From Taeniopygia guttata (lineage: Eukaryota > Chordata > Aves > Passeriformes > Estrildidae), in assembly GCF_048771995.1 (NCBI RefSeq), contig NC_133028.1, positions 69,929,501-69,993,500 of the forward strand: DNA of 64,000 nucleotides, read 5' to 3'. Within the stretch, counting starts at the first letter, position 1. Each line of letters starts with the position of its first letter. Below, one piece after another: positions 1 to 12,200 of this stretch. The notes under the pieces are model-generated. The model did not search any database. It was given only the letters and a program-made list of their open reading frames with translations, and was not told the origin of the DNA. Position numbers and translations under genes: made by a program.

Positions 1-3000
1 TCCCAGACAGTCCAGCACAGCTTTGAGAAAGCACAAATTGCAAATAAATCACCTGCTCTTGAGGAACAAGTACAGAAATTACTATGGGAGATCCACACAG
101 GGTAACATCAACACTACCCATTCTGCAATCCAATCAGAACAACTATCCCAGCAAAACCAGGGGTTTAGGACACAAGGCAAGCACTGAATTATTCTCAGTA
201 TCCTTCCCGGTCTGAATTCAGTTAATGGTTAATTTTTTTCTTTTCCTTGTCCCAAGACAAACTATTGCATTTCTAGTACTCCTGCCTGCCAGCTCTGCAG
301 CCATGAGTGAGGATGCATGGTGGGACTCCTCCCACCCTTTTCCACAGTCCAATGTTAGCCGAGTGTCCCATAAGAGTTCTAAGCTGCCAAGATTCTGTGG
401 ATAGTTTTTGCTGCGAAAAGCACAGTCCATGGCTAGTGAGGCTCTGAACTGGTGCTGAATTCTACACAACTAGGTCAGCAAGCACACTTCTTGAACAGAA
501 AATGCTACCTTATTCCCTTATTCAGAGTGGTTCAAATGGGAATACAGAAGTCCTGGGAACACGGGCACAGCCAGTAAAGAGAAAGCTCCAAAGCTTTGCC
601 ATCGCTGCAGGCATCTGTTCCAACTGGTCTCCCTACCCAGTTCCAGCACTCACTTGGCGGGGTGGGGTGTCCAAGCAATGACTTGCTATTTCAGGGGACT
701 GCCTCAGTGACAGCTGAAGGTGATTTCCTAACAGAGTGCATGTCAACAGCAGCTTTCAGTTATGACTACAAGAAAAATAACATCTTGCAGCAAGGTGACA
801 AGGTCTGCTCAACAAAGGTGACTCAAAGGTAGAGCAAGCAGAAGCCTTCCTTTCTGACTAAGTGCTGAATCAAGGTCTGGAGATAGTACAATCATGGAAC
901 CACTGCCACGGACACAAGCCTCGAGCCTCCTTGAGGGCAACTTGTGCCATAACACACTTTCCAGGATTAACAGCACCAAGCCCCTAAATTCCCAATCAAA
1001 TTCCAGTCTGAGCCATTTAATGGCAGGAGCCTTCTTTGTGTGCTCTTCTAAGTAGTTTTGGGGGTTTTTGTCTTCCTCCTCTCTGCAGCTTTATCAGAGG
1101 TGACAAGCAATGGCAAACAGCTGCTCTCGCTAGAGCAGCTCTCCACTTCAGCTGTGAATGATGTGGTTTGGACACCCAAAAGGCATGATGCTATCACTGA
1201 CACTCAGATCAAACAATTCCTTTGAGAACAGTGTTTCTCAAACCTGACAGAGTAACCAGACTTGCAGCTTAGGAAAAGACTTAGGGAGAAGAAGTGACAA
1301 TTCAGGTCTGCTTGAGAAATGACATGTTGGCTTACTGCACTTCCTCAGAAAAGCTACAGAGGTGGGAGAAGCATGTCTTGTTTTAAAATGAACTTCTAGT
1401 GGCTGAGAAAAGGATATCTTATCCATCCTTCCATGGAGAAAAAGTTACCTACAAGTTTCTCTTCACAGTGTGGGGCCTAGAAACATGAGGGAGGAAGTTG
1501 GTGCTGGCTAAATAGAAGCTCTAGTATCCAGCTTTGGCTCTGGGAATACTGCTGACAACCTCTGGAGACTGGCTTGTTGGCTAAGAGCACAGTCCTCAAA
1601 GAATCAGGCCTTAGAGAGACAGACTTAAGGAAGAAGAAAGGGCAGTTCTCATGAAGAAAAGGCAGATTTTGGGACAAGAGATGGATGACCCTACTGGCTG
1701 TACAGGAGAACTGTATGCTGTTCTCTGATGAGGAAAATGCAATGGAAAGCACACAATCAGCAGAGCTGCAGGGCTCAGCATGCCAAGGAGATCCAGGATG
1801 CTGGGGACTCACAAAAGCCCACTCTGGTTAGGTCTCAAGCACCTGCAGAACAGCTACCTAAGCTCTGCAGGGAAGAGTTACATAAAACAGACAATGGCAC
1901 ATCTATACTTTTCCCAGGAGCCTCCTCAAACACTTGGGCACCAACTGTTTTGAATCACCACTTCAACACAAAGTCCACGAGGAAAAATCACTGAAAATAC
2001 CCTTTAATGGGAGACCTCAGCCAGCATTTCCCACTTCCCAAAAGTACCACTCTCCTGCTAGGCCCTGAGAAGATCTCTACTGCACAGGTTTTTCATTTCC
2101 ATCTCTTCCATGAGGGAAAGAAAGAAAATAAACATGAGGAAGGTACAAATTCGCACCCTAGAGGCACAAAATCCCCAGCCACCTCTACCCCAACTTCGAC
2201 CAGATGGGTTTCCACATCCCAAAATCTCTCCTTGCCCACACCAGCGCTGCCGAAAGGTGGCAGACTTCCACTGAACCACATCTGCAGGAAACCTGGCTTT
2301 GCACAGGCACCTCTGCCCTGAGTGCTGGTGTCACTAGAAACCCAGGTCAGCCTGGAGCAGCAGCCTGCCTAGAAAGTACTTGAGACAAACCAACACATTC
2401 CTTCGCTGCCATCAGGAGGAACAACTCGGTCCATTGTGGGTAAAATCAGCTATTAAGCCTACACACAAAAATTCCATGTGCTAATTATTTTAACATTGCA
2501 AAAGTACAAATTGCCTCTGAAAGAATGAGTCTCAAAAACAAAAAGGATGATTTCCTAGCCTGCCCCCAGAGCATTATCATACTGTCCACCTAGATACTAA
2601 ATAAGCTGTTGAATAAACAGGCACATGTGCCCTTTCATGTCACGTGAAGAGAGAAACATGCCGTGTAAGCACTTGACAGCTGCCTGCAACTGAGTCATTC
2701 AAATAGATACACCTGGCAAGATCTGACATGAAGTCGGGGTTACAGGTACTTGGAAGCCTGGGCTTGCCAAAACTAACAGACTGGCGACAAAAGGAGTCAG
2801 CCAGTAAGACCATGACAGCTCAGTCCCCAAGTATGGTGCATGGGGGAGGAAAAGCAGTGGGAAAGAGGAGGCAGGAACGGCCTCAGCCCCAGGTCCAGGG
2901 CCTCCTTTTACAGGCTGTATGGAACCAGATGATGGCAATCAAGAGAGTCCATTTTTCTACTCCTGGCTGCCCCTTTTGCTACAAAGGCTGTCTGTCAGCC

Positions 3001-4837
3001 CCAACACCACCCAAAGTTCTTTGTCCATGCCGTGCCAGCTCCCAGCTCCTCTCCATGACCTTTCCCCCCTCTCAGCTAATCACTGAGCCTAAAATTCCAG
3101 GCCCCAGCACTGGCGACAAGTAAAGCCTATGTGACATCAAAGGAGGAAATAGGACCAGCTCCTGTAAATAGCAGGCAAAGAAATTGAGCAGAAATTAATG
3201 GTTTTCCCCAAACAGCACCTCAGTCACTGAAGGACTTGAATTCCAAAAGAAAATGACAGTTTCTCCAACGATACTGAACCAGGAATTCATGTCTTTAGAA
3301 CCCAGTGTGACTGAATCCCAGCACTAAATCTTAGCACAAACTTACAGTGCACAGGAATAGAAACTACCAGGAACCTGGAGAGATTCAGTGAGTTTCCCTG
3401 TTGTCTTTTTCAGCATTTCTTTTCAATCTTCTTTCTGGAAAGGCCGTTTATTAACTTTTCACTGGCTTTGTAAGAGGTCCACCAGAATATAATTTTAACT
3501 CCCTGTATAAATGAGTGCTTGAATGTTTGTGAATTTGATTCTGCCTTTGAGTGGAATTCTCTCAAAGGAAAGTGCTGGTGTCCAGTTGACTACCACAGCT
3601 CCAGCTGCCACAAAGGGTCACGGACTACTGTAGACATGGCTATGACCCTGTAAATAAGCCTCCTCTTTGTTGAAACATGACCCACTGCTCCTGCTTTCTA
3701 GAAACAACACTAACAGGGCACTTAACAAGCCACAAGGTATTTCCATTTCATTATCCTCCTGTTTGCTGTATGCACCTCTGCAATAATCGTGTCACAGACG
3801 AAACCAGACCACAGTGCTGCACTGATAAACCAAAGTACTGCGGTCAAAAATCAACACCTTACCAATTTCACATGCATACAAGTGTGTATACATATTTTGT
3901 GTATATATATAAGGAACTCATGGATACAGAATATGTATGGATCAATGTACATATAACACTCTGCCACTATGAGACATCAGAAATGAAAATAAAACAGCTG
4001 GACTAGCTATGAGAAAATAATAAAAAGCTTATGGCTCTACTAAAAAAGGCTTGGAAGATGTTCTGTGACAACTTAGAATTAACAGAGGATTATTTGTATG
4101 CCTGATTATATGGCTTTCAAAGTACAGAAACACTAAAAATTATCGCAGTTAGATTCCTCTCCTCCTTTACTGACCTGCCAAAACCTCATTCCCAGACAGC
4201 ACAGCTCTCCAAAAGCAATGACATCACCAGCATCTCAGCTAACATCAAGAACGCAGCTGGCAGGATAAACACAGCTCTGCTCTCAGAGGTTGGCAGGTAA
4301 AATAGTCTGAGCTCACATTTCAGTCAGGAAAGAGAAAGGAAGAAGGGAAAGAGCCAGCACTCTGAGGGCTGTGAAAGCCCAGACAGCCAAAAGCAAAACT
4401 GCAACAAAGACAGAAACTACTGAGTAACAACTCATGACAGGCATCGCTCAAAGTTGTGCCCATTCGTTCTCACTTCTGTGCATTAAGGTGCATGCCGAGG
4501 ACAGACAGAAACCAAGCACCAGGTGAAAGTAACAGAAATTGCCATCAGAAACCCGATCACCAGCTGTAAAAAGTCTCCTTCGAATTATGACTGAACTTGA
4601 GTTAAATGATCCTTCAGCTGCTCATTGCTGAGCCTATCCCAGCTGGGTGGCAGCCCTTACACCAGACAGGTTTCAAAGGCTCCGTGAAGAAATCAGTTCA
4701 TCTCACAAATCCAACAGTGTCCAAGGGATGGAGCATCACAGCAGCTAACATAACAGATTTTGGCGGAGGTTTTGGTTTGTTGGTTGTGTCTTTTTCCTAA
4801 CTGATTAACAGAGATAAACAGAACAAAAAAACAGTAC
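1..4837 (-). other. EPGN: EPGN intron 2 (continues off the left edge)
   Basis: No coding exon seen. I looked on the minus strand for the six-cysteine EGF domain of epigen (CINGxCxFH and GERCEH-like motifs) and found none, so the next exon should lie to the left of this window. Open frames here are short and resemble nothing I recognise. An intron of at least 4.8 kb is implied. Confidence 0.55.
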
Positions 4838-4951
4838 CTTCAGCGTTGTTTTTTGTCCAATTATTCCGTAAGTCAGTGCTGAGGGATGAAGCAGTAATAG
4901 CTGACTCTTCACTCAGCGCCCCCATTGCTGTGTAATGCAAATAGATGCTTA
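4838..4951 (-). CDS. EPGN: EPGN coding exon 2
   Basis: Acceptor TTTTCTGTTCCAG, 114 nt, donor GTACTG. It encodes the end of the signal peptide, an acidic stretch (ALSEES) and the glycosylation motif N-W-T before the end at AEG. The block aligns closely with mammalian epigen, which makes this the strongest evidence for the gene. Confidence 0.85.
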
Positions 4952-5467
4952 CTGGAACAGAAAACTCAGTATATCCATTCAAGGTTCATTTCACCCAGAA
5001 AGCACTTCATACAAGATGCACTTCAAACAAACCCCTGAGAAGGCAGCAATATAATAACAATTCATTTAAAACACTCTTGCCTCAAATTTCCTTTTGACAC
5101 AGCCTAATTATGATTGTGGGACAACAAACTACAGCTTGCAAATTTCCCAAAAGACAAATCCATCCTGTTTCTCATTTTATTATCTTGCACAATATACAAC
5201 ACAGATACCTGTAACATAGTACAACCTTACACCTCTTTACCAGTTTAAGTAGCTTATTTTCAAAATAAGTTTAAATTATACCCTATCAGTTAAAATTTCA
5301 TCCAGGTTTCAAATGGCTGAAGTAGCTCTGCTTCACAAGGTCTCTGCACAGCTCCCACCCCACCGCCTATTTAAGGAGAAAGGCTTTGTTTCTGTTTAAC
5401 AAAGCCCAGAAAAGCCTCTTCCAAACCTACCTTTCAGCAAAATATAGATCAGCATTCCAAATGCCAT
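4838..5467 (-). CDS. EPGN: Epigen, 5' part (exons 1-2 of an EGF-family ligand gene)
   Basis: EPGN encodes a small type I membrane precursor that releases an EGF-like ligand for EGFR/ErbB1. Two coding exons are visible. Exon 1 (5431-5467) gives MAFGMLIYILLK and exon 2 (4838-4951) continues VSIYLHYTAMGALSEE to NNWTKNNAEG. This matches the mammalian epigen N-terminus as I remember it ([22 protein letters not shown], then an N-W-T glycosylation site before the EGF domain). The residues seen are the signal peptide and the start of the propeptide. The phases fit: exon 1 ends after base 1 of a codon, and exon 2 supplies two bases and again ends after base 1. The start ATG has a good context (GCCATGG). 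I found no EGF cysteine exon down to position 1, so the rest lies off the left edge. EPGN next to MTHFD2L in the same orientation is the conserved amniote order. The exon 2 identification is firm; exon 1 is a good but unproven choice. Confidence 0.82.
5431..5467 (-). CDS. EPGN: EPGN coding exon 1
   Basis: Start codon at 5467-5465 in the context GCCATGG, 12 codons, then a G before the donor GTAGGT. It encodes the first half of a hydrophobic signal peptide beginning MAFG (human MALG). A competing upstream mini-exon (ATG at 5723-5721, donor GTAATA at 5713) has the same phase but would encode only MPT and lies above the predicted TATA box. Confidence 0.68.
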
Positions 5468-5527
5468 GGCAGGCAGCTGCTTTAACACCTTCTCAGGTCT
5501 TCTTTCCAGGTGGCTTGCTTGCTCTGC

Positions 5528-5597
5528 TTATCTGTACTCCCGTGTTTTCTCTTGCACTTATATGCCAGGAAGCGTCATCTCCTGTTCTCACCAATCA
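5528..5597 (-). promoter_or_regulatory. EPGN: EPGN core promoter: TATA box and CCAAT motif
   Basis: Read on the minus strand, CATATAAG lies at 5557-5564, about 90 nt upstream of the proposed ATG. A CCAAT motif in inverted orientation (ATTGG on the minus strand) lies at 5591-5595, about 30 bp further upstream. This predicts a start site near 5530 and a 5' UTR of about 65 nt, and supports 5431-5467 as exon 1. Inferred from motifs only. Confidence 0.5.
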
Positions 5598-5599
5598 CA

Positions 5600-8575
5600 A
5601 AAAGGTGCATCTGGTAACAACCTAACCCTCGGGGCAACCACACATTTATTTAGGAAACTGCTATTATCTAGCAATGGCATCAGGTTTTCTTTTGAAACCC
5701 TGGTTTCCTATTACCTGTGGGCATAAAGGTACAGTTTTAGAGCAAGACTCAGAATCTGACAGAGCAGAAGAACAAAAAAACAGCCAAACAAAGGTGAGCC
5801 AAACAAAACACGATGTGAAAATGTAGTGTTTCCTTCTCTTCAGAATGTAGGTCTTGTATTACTTCCAGGAGGATATTCACCCTCAGGATGCTACACTGGA
5901 GTTCAATTGCAGACACCAGTCCCTGCTCTGCTAATGTTCCTCCCCTGGTCCTCCCTGTCCCTCAGTCCCATGCAGAAGAGGAACTCCGGGAACAGCTAGT
6001 GCCCAGATTAGGAAGCGATCAGGCCCGAAGATAATGGATGGTGTTCTTCATCAGTGACTGCCAGCGGGATGCCTTTGATCCCAGGCCCTGCAAGCCTGAG
6101 GGCTGTGCTAATCACTTTCCATTCAGCCCGGGAAGCAAGGCAGCCCACTGGCCGGTGCCAGGCCTGGGATTGCTGGCTAGAGCTGCGGGGCACAAGTCCA
6201 GACCTGGCTAGGCACAGGCACTGAGGAAACACACTGAAAAAGCAGGTAAAATGTTGCCTCCTCTAGCAGCATATACCTTAATTTCTGCCAGAAAAGCCCA
6301 TCTCTGCCTCTCCAAGAAGGGACTATGCTCAGCACTCAAATTTTTTACAGTGTTTGCAGGGTCTCCAGAATAGACCTGTCAAACATGCTTCTCGTACTAA
6401 ACCACTCTCCACAGCTCCAAACACTGTCCAGCTTCCTTGGTCACAGGCAGCTTGGAACAGGTAGGACTGGTCTCTCTGAAGGGTACTGATGTGCCCAGAC
6501 TAGAGCAGTTAATTGGAAAAGCCCAGTTCAGTAACACACTGAGACATCAACAGGCTGACTGACCAAAGAGAGCTACATAGTTCACCTCAGCAACAACTCT
6601 CACTTCCTCAACTGTGAACTCCAAGCAACAAACTCATTTCACAATTTTTAGATTTCAAAACCCAAAGTCTTTTAGTAAGTGCCCTGGTAACTCCGACCAG
6701 CTCACATCCTCCCCTCTCCACTGCATTCTCCTCAGTAATCTGTAGGATTACATCTAACCACTTCACGTGTTAAGGGAAAAACACAAGCTAGTTATGCATA
6801 TTTTAATTACACCTTTTCCTGCTCATGGACTGCATTCCAGGAGGCTTTCCCCTTCCTTTGCTATCCTGAATTACTGCATGCCTGCACACTGATTGAGTGC
6901 AACTTGCACACTCCCTGGACGGACAGGAGCATTTATGCCTACCCAGATAACCTCTGCTACCAGTCCCAAGCAGGGATGAGGATTGTGAGCCTTGCTTTCA
7001 ACACTCAGCTGAACAATTGCAGTTTAATCTGGCCTGAATCTGAGAGCAGGCTTTGTCATGAGGCAACACAATGGGCGTGGTAGGCCTGGGACAAAGCTGC
7101 AGTGGGCAAGGTCACGCTCTGTGCTCTGTCCGCTGCAGGGCATTTGTCTTTGGACAAACCTTGACCAGGTGGGGCATACCAGTGTGCATTCTGGGTTGTT
7201 TAATGGGCCCTTCCCTCTGGATGCTCCTTCTGGATGTTCTCCCAGCAGAGAGCACTCTCAGGGACGCCTCCAGCTGCTCTGCAGACAGCATGCAGTGGAG
7301 CCAAGCCCAGGCCTCACTGGCTGTGCTGTAATGCTAACCCAGCTACCATGGGATAAAGGGAAAGGGCTTGCAATGCACCATAACCTGCTTGTAGGGCATG
7401 ACACAAGCAGGCTTGCTCAAGGGACACCAGCACGGTGCCATAAGTGGTTACTCTGCCAAAAAACACAGAGATGATCAGAGCTGAACCAAAGAAAGCAAAC
7501 AGCAGTGCAAACAGATGGGTGCAGCAATGACTGAACACACAATAAACAAAGGAAAAACACAACCATGCCCCAACCACATCAACACCCTACAGCAAGACCA
7601 AGGTAGCACTGAACAAGTTTTATTCCATCTTTCAGTCATGGGTTGATGAGTCCAAGTACAGTCTCCATAGGTGCCTTTGTCTTCCAACCACTTAAATCAC
7701 CACAAAAATTTATATTACCACCTACATTTAAAAAGACAAGCAAACGTCTGCACCATTGGCACTGTATATTTAGTAATAATCCTGCCAAACTTCTGCAAAC
7801 ACTGTGCTAAAGCAAACTCTCAAAATCCATCACAAGAACAGTCAGCACAGAAACAATGCTCCACCTTGACTTCTTTATCACAGTAAGTGCATTTTTCCCT
7901 TTGACAGCAAGAAAACTTAGCCACAGCCTTTCTCCTTCCCCTTCCAAGTTAGCCATAGCCCACTAGCAAACACCTAAGGCTCTCAATTAAAACAAATCAG
8001 TAATCCCTGCCCAGATAAAAACATGCAGAAGCCCAGTCTACCACTGCCTTCAGTGGGAATGCCACAAGTGCAGACACTCAGCTGAACTGGCATCTCAGCA
8101 GTAACTCCACTACAACTTTTACATTGCATAGGAATGTTCTAGATGCATCCAGGAAGCAACTTTGGGAATAGAAGCATACTGATCTTATCCCATATACTCT
8201 TCTCTAACCAGCAAAACTCTGTACCCATTGAAGTCAAGGCTTACAACATAGACTAAAAAAAAAAAGGCCTCTTCATGCAGTTTTGAAAAATAAGAGAATA
8301 ATTAAATGGCTTAAAGTTCCAATACAAGTATTTTGTGAGGGATCAAGTTTCTCCTCCCCTTCGTCTCCTGCTGCACTAAGTATGTATATAGTACTTGAAA
8401 CTACATTCCAATCAATTTAATTCTATCCCATTCAATTTCAATCAAATTCAGCCCAATCAACTGCTCAGGTTTGAGGGGTTGTTGTGAGATGGGGGTACTA
8501 CACACCAAAACAATTTGCCCAGACTGCAGCCTCAATTCTAGCTACTTATTCACACTTATCTCTTGCAGATGTTTC
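5600..8575. other. Spacer between MTHFD2L 3' end and EPGN promoter
   Basis: No gene recognised. AATAAA on the minus strand at about 7617-7623 is a possible distal poly(A) signal for MTHFD2L. The rest is ordinary AT-moderate sequence with short unconvincing frames on both strands. Confidence 0.4.
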
Positions 8576-8579
8576 AAGT

Positions 8580-9116
8580 CAGAATTTCACCAGCATTCAA
8601 GTTTATTTGACTATTTTAAAACATTTACTGAACACGTGCATTCATGTCAACATTACTACCTGGCCACTGCTGGCTTTACTTGTTAAAAAAAAAAGTATTT
8701 AAGGACTCTCAACTACATCCAGAGTGCTTAGTGACCTCAGAACCCAAATCATGTATTTGAAAGATATCTAGCACGTCTTAGTTTTTATATTGTTTGAACA
8801 GGTCCCAGGTGTTTACAAGGCCTTAATACCTGCCCCAACACATAGGTACAGTTGAAATTTATGCTCCATTCTTCACTCTGAAACACAATTGGCCACCACT
8901 ACCAACATACCTATGCAGGCTGCATTCTCCAAGTCAATTTTGTTCACAATTAGTCAGTAGGAGGATTTGAACATTTTATAAACCATCAGATTTAACATAC
9001 CTGACACAAAAAATAAATACAATGTAGAAATAAATAGATTTGTAGTAAAAAATAAGTGCTTTGTGTATCAATAAATAGAACAACTCAGACTCTTCTTCCA
9101 AAGTAACTCATTTTCT
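8580..9116 (-). other. MTHFD2L: MTHFD2L 3' UTR (proximal part, end uncertain)
   Basis: Sequence directly after the stop codon on the minus strand. Within 9000-9085 it carries several ATTTA pentamers, which may affect message stability. A poly(A) signal AATAAA lies at about 8600-8606, giving a UTR of about 530 nt; a second candidate near 7620 would make it about 1.5 kb. Which is used cannot be told from sequence. Confidence 0.4.
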
Positions 9117-9229
9117 CTAGTAAATGAGCTTTTTAGCGACCAGGAGTGTGTTCTTCAGAAGCATCGCAACAGTCATAGGTCCTACCCCTCCCGGCACCGG
9201 AGTGATAAAGGCAGCCTTCTTCTTCACTT
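9117..9229 (-). CDS. MTHFD2L: MTHFD2L exon 8 (C-terminus and stop)
   Basis: Acceptor TTTTCTCTTAG, then [19 protein letters not shown] to AKKLIY and TAG. It contains the PGGVGP signature. Intron 7 before it is nearly 7 kb. Confidence 0.95.
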
Positions 9230-12200
9230 CTAAGAGAAAACAGAAAAAGGCATTGACTAACAATGTTTCCAAACCTTTTTTCCCCACATCTGCACGTGGG
9301 CTGTGACTGGCAGGTACTGCAGGGAAGTACCAGTCAGGGACCAGCCAAGGCAGAAGCATTACTGCAGCCACAGCAGGCATGGAACGTGGCCAGGACTGGG
9401 GCTGCGAGGTACTTCTAATCTGAATGTATCACCCAGGGCTAATTCTGGGCCAGGGCTGCACAACCTGTTCCAGCTGATCTACCTGCAGCACCTTGCCCTT
9501 TCCCCATGGCAGCACGGATGCCATTCTCTAGGTAAGGAGGTGAAACCCCCCAACTCTGTGCTCCTGAAGAACAGCATGCAGAGCACCAGCAGTAGCCAAG
9601 TCACCTAGTCAGTCTCTGTCCCACACATGACAGAGGACACACAACTGACACCACAAATAGTTTCTCAAGCATCAGCACTTTTTTATTCCCCAGTACAGCC
9701 TTTTCTACCCTGCTTCTCACATGCATGACACCTGTGTGGCCTTTTACTCTTTTGTGGTTGGTCAAAGCACCTCAACATTCCTTGCTCCTTTTCCTTTAAC
9801 AATGTTCACCTGTTTTACACAGCTGCACCCCATTAGGAATTAGGCTCAGCCACAGCCCCATTCCCTATGTCCCATAATCTGTTCTCCTACAACACATCCT
9901 AAAAAGACACCCTGAAATTATAGAAAGAAACTTAAAACTGGAGAGGGAGAGAGTACAATTTTCTGTTTGAGTTGTTTTTCTGCTTCACACTACAGACAAA
10001 GACAAGAGTTTTCTTCAAGAAAAAATATTCCCATTGCAATTTCAGCCATAAACACAGAGTTCCTCCAGAAAATACTTTTTTTTTTTTAAGGATGCCTACT
10101 TTAAAACAGGATGCAAAGGGGCAAGTTCTTTGCAAAGTATCACAATGGAAAAACTTACTGATGAATTAGCTCCAACCATTAGTCAGGTTAGACTATTCAA
10201 ATCCAGTGTACACCTTGAGTGCAATTAAGTTAATCTGTTTGTATGAGGAATACATATAACAGCAATAAATTCTGGCTTTATCATCTTATCTACTGTGCAA
10301 AAAGCCAGCAATTGGAATTACAGGCTGTTTGCAAAGGAATTCTGCTTGACTTTGTAGGAACTCACCTTGTTAGTTCTGACAGTCAGGGCTTTTTTAGGGC
10401 ACCACCATGAGAGGTTTTGTTTGTTAGCTTGGGGTTTTTTTTGTCTAGCTCAGTAATAACTTCTCGGTAAATCATTCCCCACTTTCAGAAGCTTTGCTTT
10501 TTCAAAGGGGCACGCACACAGGAGACAACTGAGCAAGCATAACTCACACAAACACATTCAGTTCCACTGAAATCCCTACAGAGCAGACTCTGCCTGGCTA
10601 TGAGAAGAGATTAAGAGATGGAAAACTAGACACCTGGCTTTGAAACAAACAAGATCACTTGCTACTGCTTGAAGTGTATTTATCTCAAATCTCTGGACTC
10701 TATGTGGTGCTTAACTGGCAGGAATAAGAAAGTCTCAAAGAACTATTACAAAAGAATTTGAAAAATTAGACACTGGAGGTTTTGGGAAATGAATTACTAG
10801 ATTTGAAGAGCCGACGGTAAATGAAATTAATAAAATACTGTCTGAACCTCCCCCATGGCAGGGAACTCACGAGAGCACTTGCAAAGTTATCAGCAAATAT
10901 CTCACTGAACTGAAGAACAGAAGATCAACCCTCATTGAGGAGAACTGGTAAATACAACCAGGAGGGTTTTAATTACACTGCTGACTGGCACCACCAGATA
11001 CACTCAAAATATATGCAAAGGAAGTCACATTACAATGTGGTTTTTCAGATATAAAATTCAACAAATTAAGATGTCATATGACAGTAACTCTCAATATTCT
11101 CAAACACAAAAAATTAAACTTTTTAATAGTCATACTATTTTTAAGTACCTCCCATTTAGAATGGTACTTACAGTTAATACAGTTACTATGAATTCTCGGA
11201 TTAATGTCATAATTATTGAAATGTATCCACATCTGAAGAAAACACAGCCATTAACACAGAAAACACTGTAGGCACTTGAAACTGAAATATGTTTCTTTCC
11301 ATGGCAATGTTACCTGTCTCTTTTTGTGGTGTTATTCAAACTACTCCTGCCTTACCTCCAAAGAGGACAACCCACAATCAGACCTTGCCTTTCCTCAAGA
11401 AAGCCTTCCAAAGCCTGTCAGGCACAACATGCATTGCCTGTGGTGTTAGTAACCGTATCCAGCAGGAAACACACAGTGCACTGTTTTCCCAAGTTGTTGG
11501 CAAATTCCTCTGCCCATATTCTACCACTATGGAAATCCCTGTAGGTAGGCGTGGCAGAAGCCAAATTTTGTATCAGATAGCATAAAACCACCCAGACAGC
11601 TCGTGCACAAAAGCTGATCCAGATTTTTGAACACACAGCAGGTGTCTGTGCTGGGGAAATTACCATCTGATATGTTTCCATTGGTAAGAGTAAATACAGA
11701 TACAGTGAGTGCAATTTTCCAAGATGAATGCCAGCAACCAAAGGGGGAAGATAGCTTGGCCTCAAAAACATCAATAGACTTTCCTGATCAAGTGAAATAG
11801 GCCAAAGCACAGTTCTCAGACATCATGTAAATGTGTGATTGATCTCATGTAGGCAGGTGAGGTGCTGTGCTGTCAGTTCCATCAGGTCCTGCTTCTGCTT
11901 CTCGAGAATGAAGTAACTTGGTTCACAGTTTACTCCTGCTTTCTCCAGATGGATGCTGGTCTCCCAAGCTTTCCCCTGACAATCTGGAAAATGCAAATTA
12001 GATGCCTATGGGGGAGGAGCTGCTATTTTGCAGCTTCTGTAGAACCTTGAAATCTTCCTTTGATTCTTCAGAAGAAATGTAATGTAGATTATTTCCTTGA
12101 AAAACAGGATCCACTGCCTGGGAAACAGCCCTTCATTCCTAGGTTCCTTTAAAGCTGAGGACATCAGACACCTAATAGGGTTAATCACACAAACCAATGG

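Noticed and set aside
2728-3123. 131-codon plus-strand open frame in the EPGN intron
   Set aside because: No similarity I recognise, unremarkable composition, no splice or promoter context.
5713-5723. Alternative EPGN first exon (ATG CCC ACA G before GTAATA)
   Set aside because: The phase fits, but it would encode only MPT and lies upstream of the likely TATA box; the MAFG exon fits the family better.
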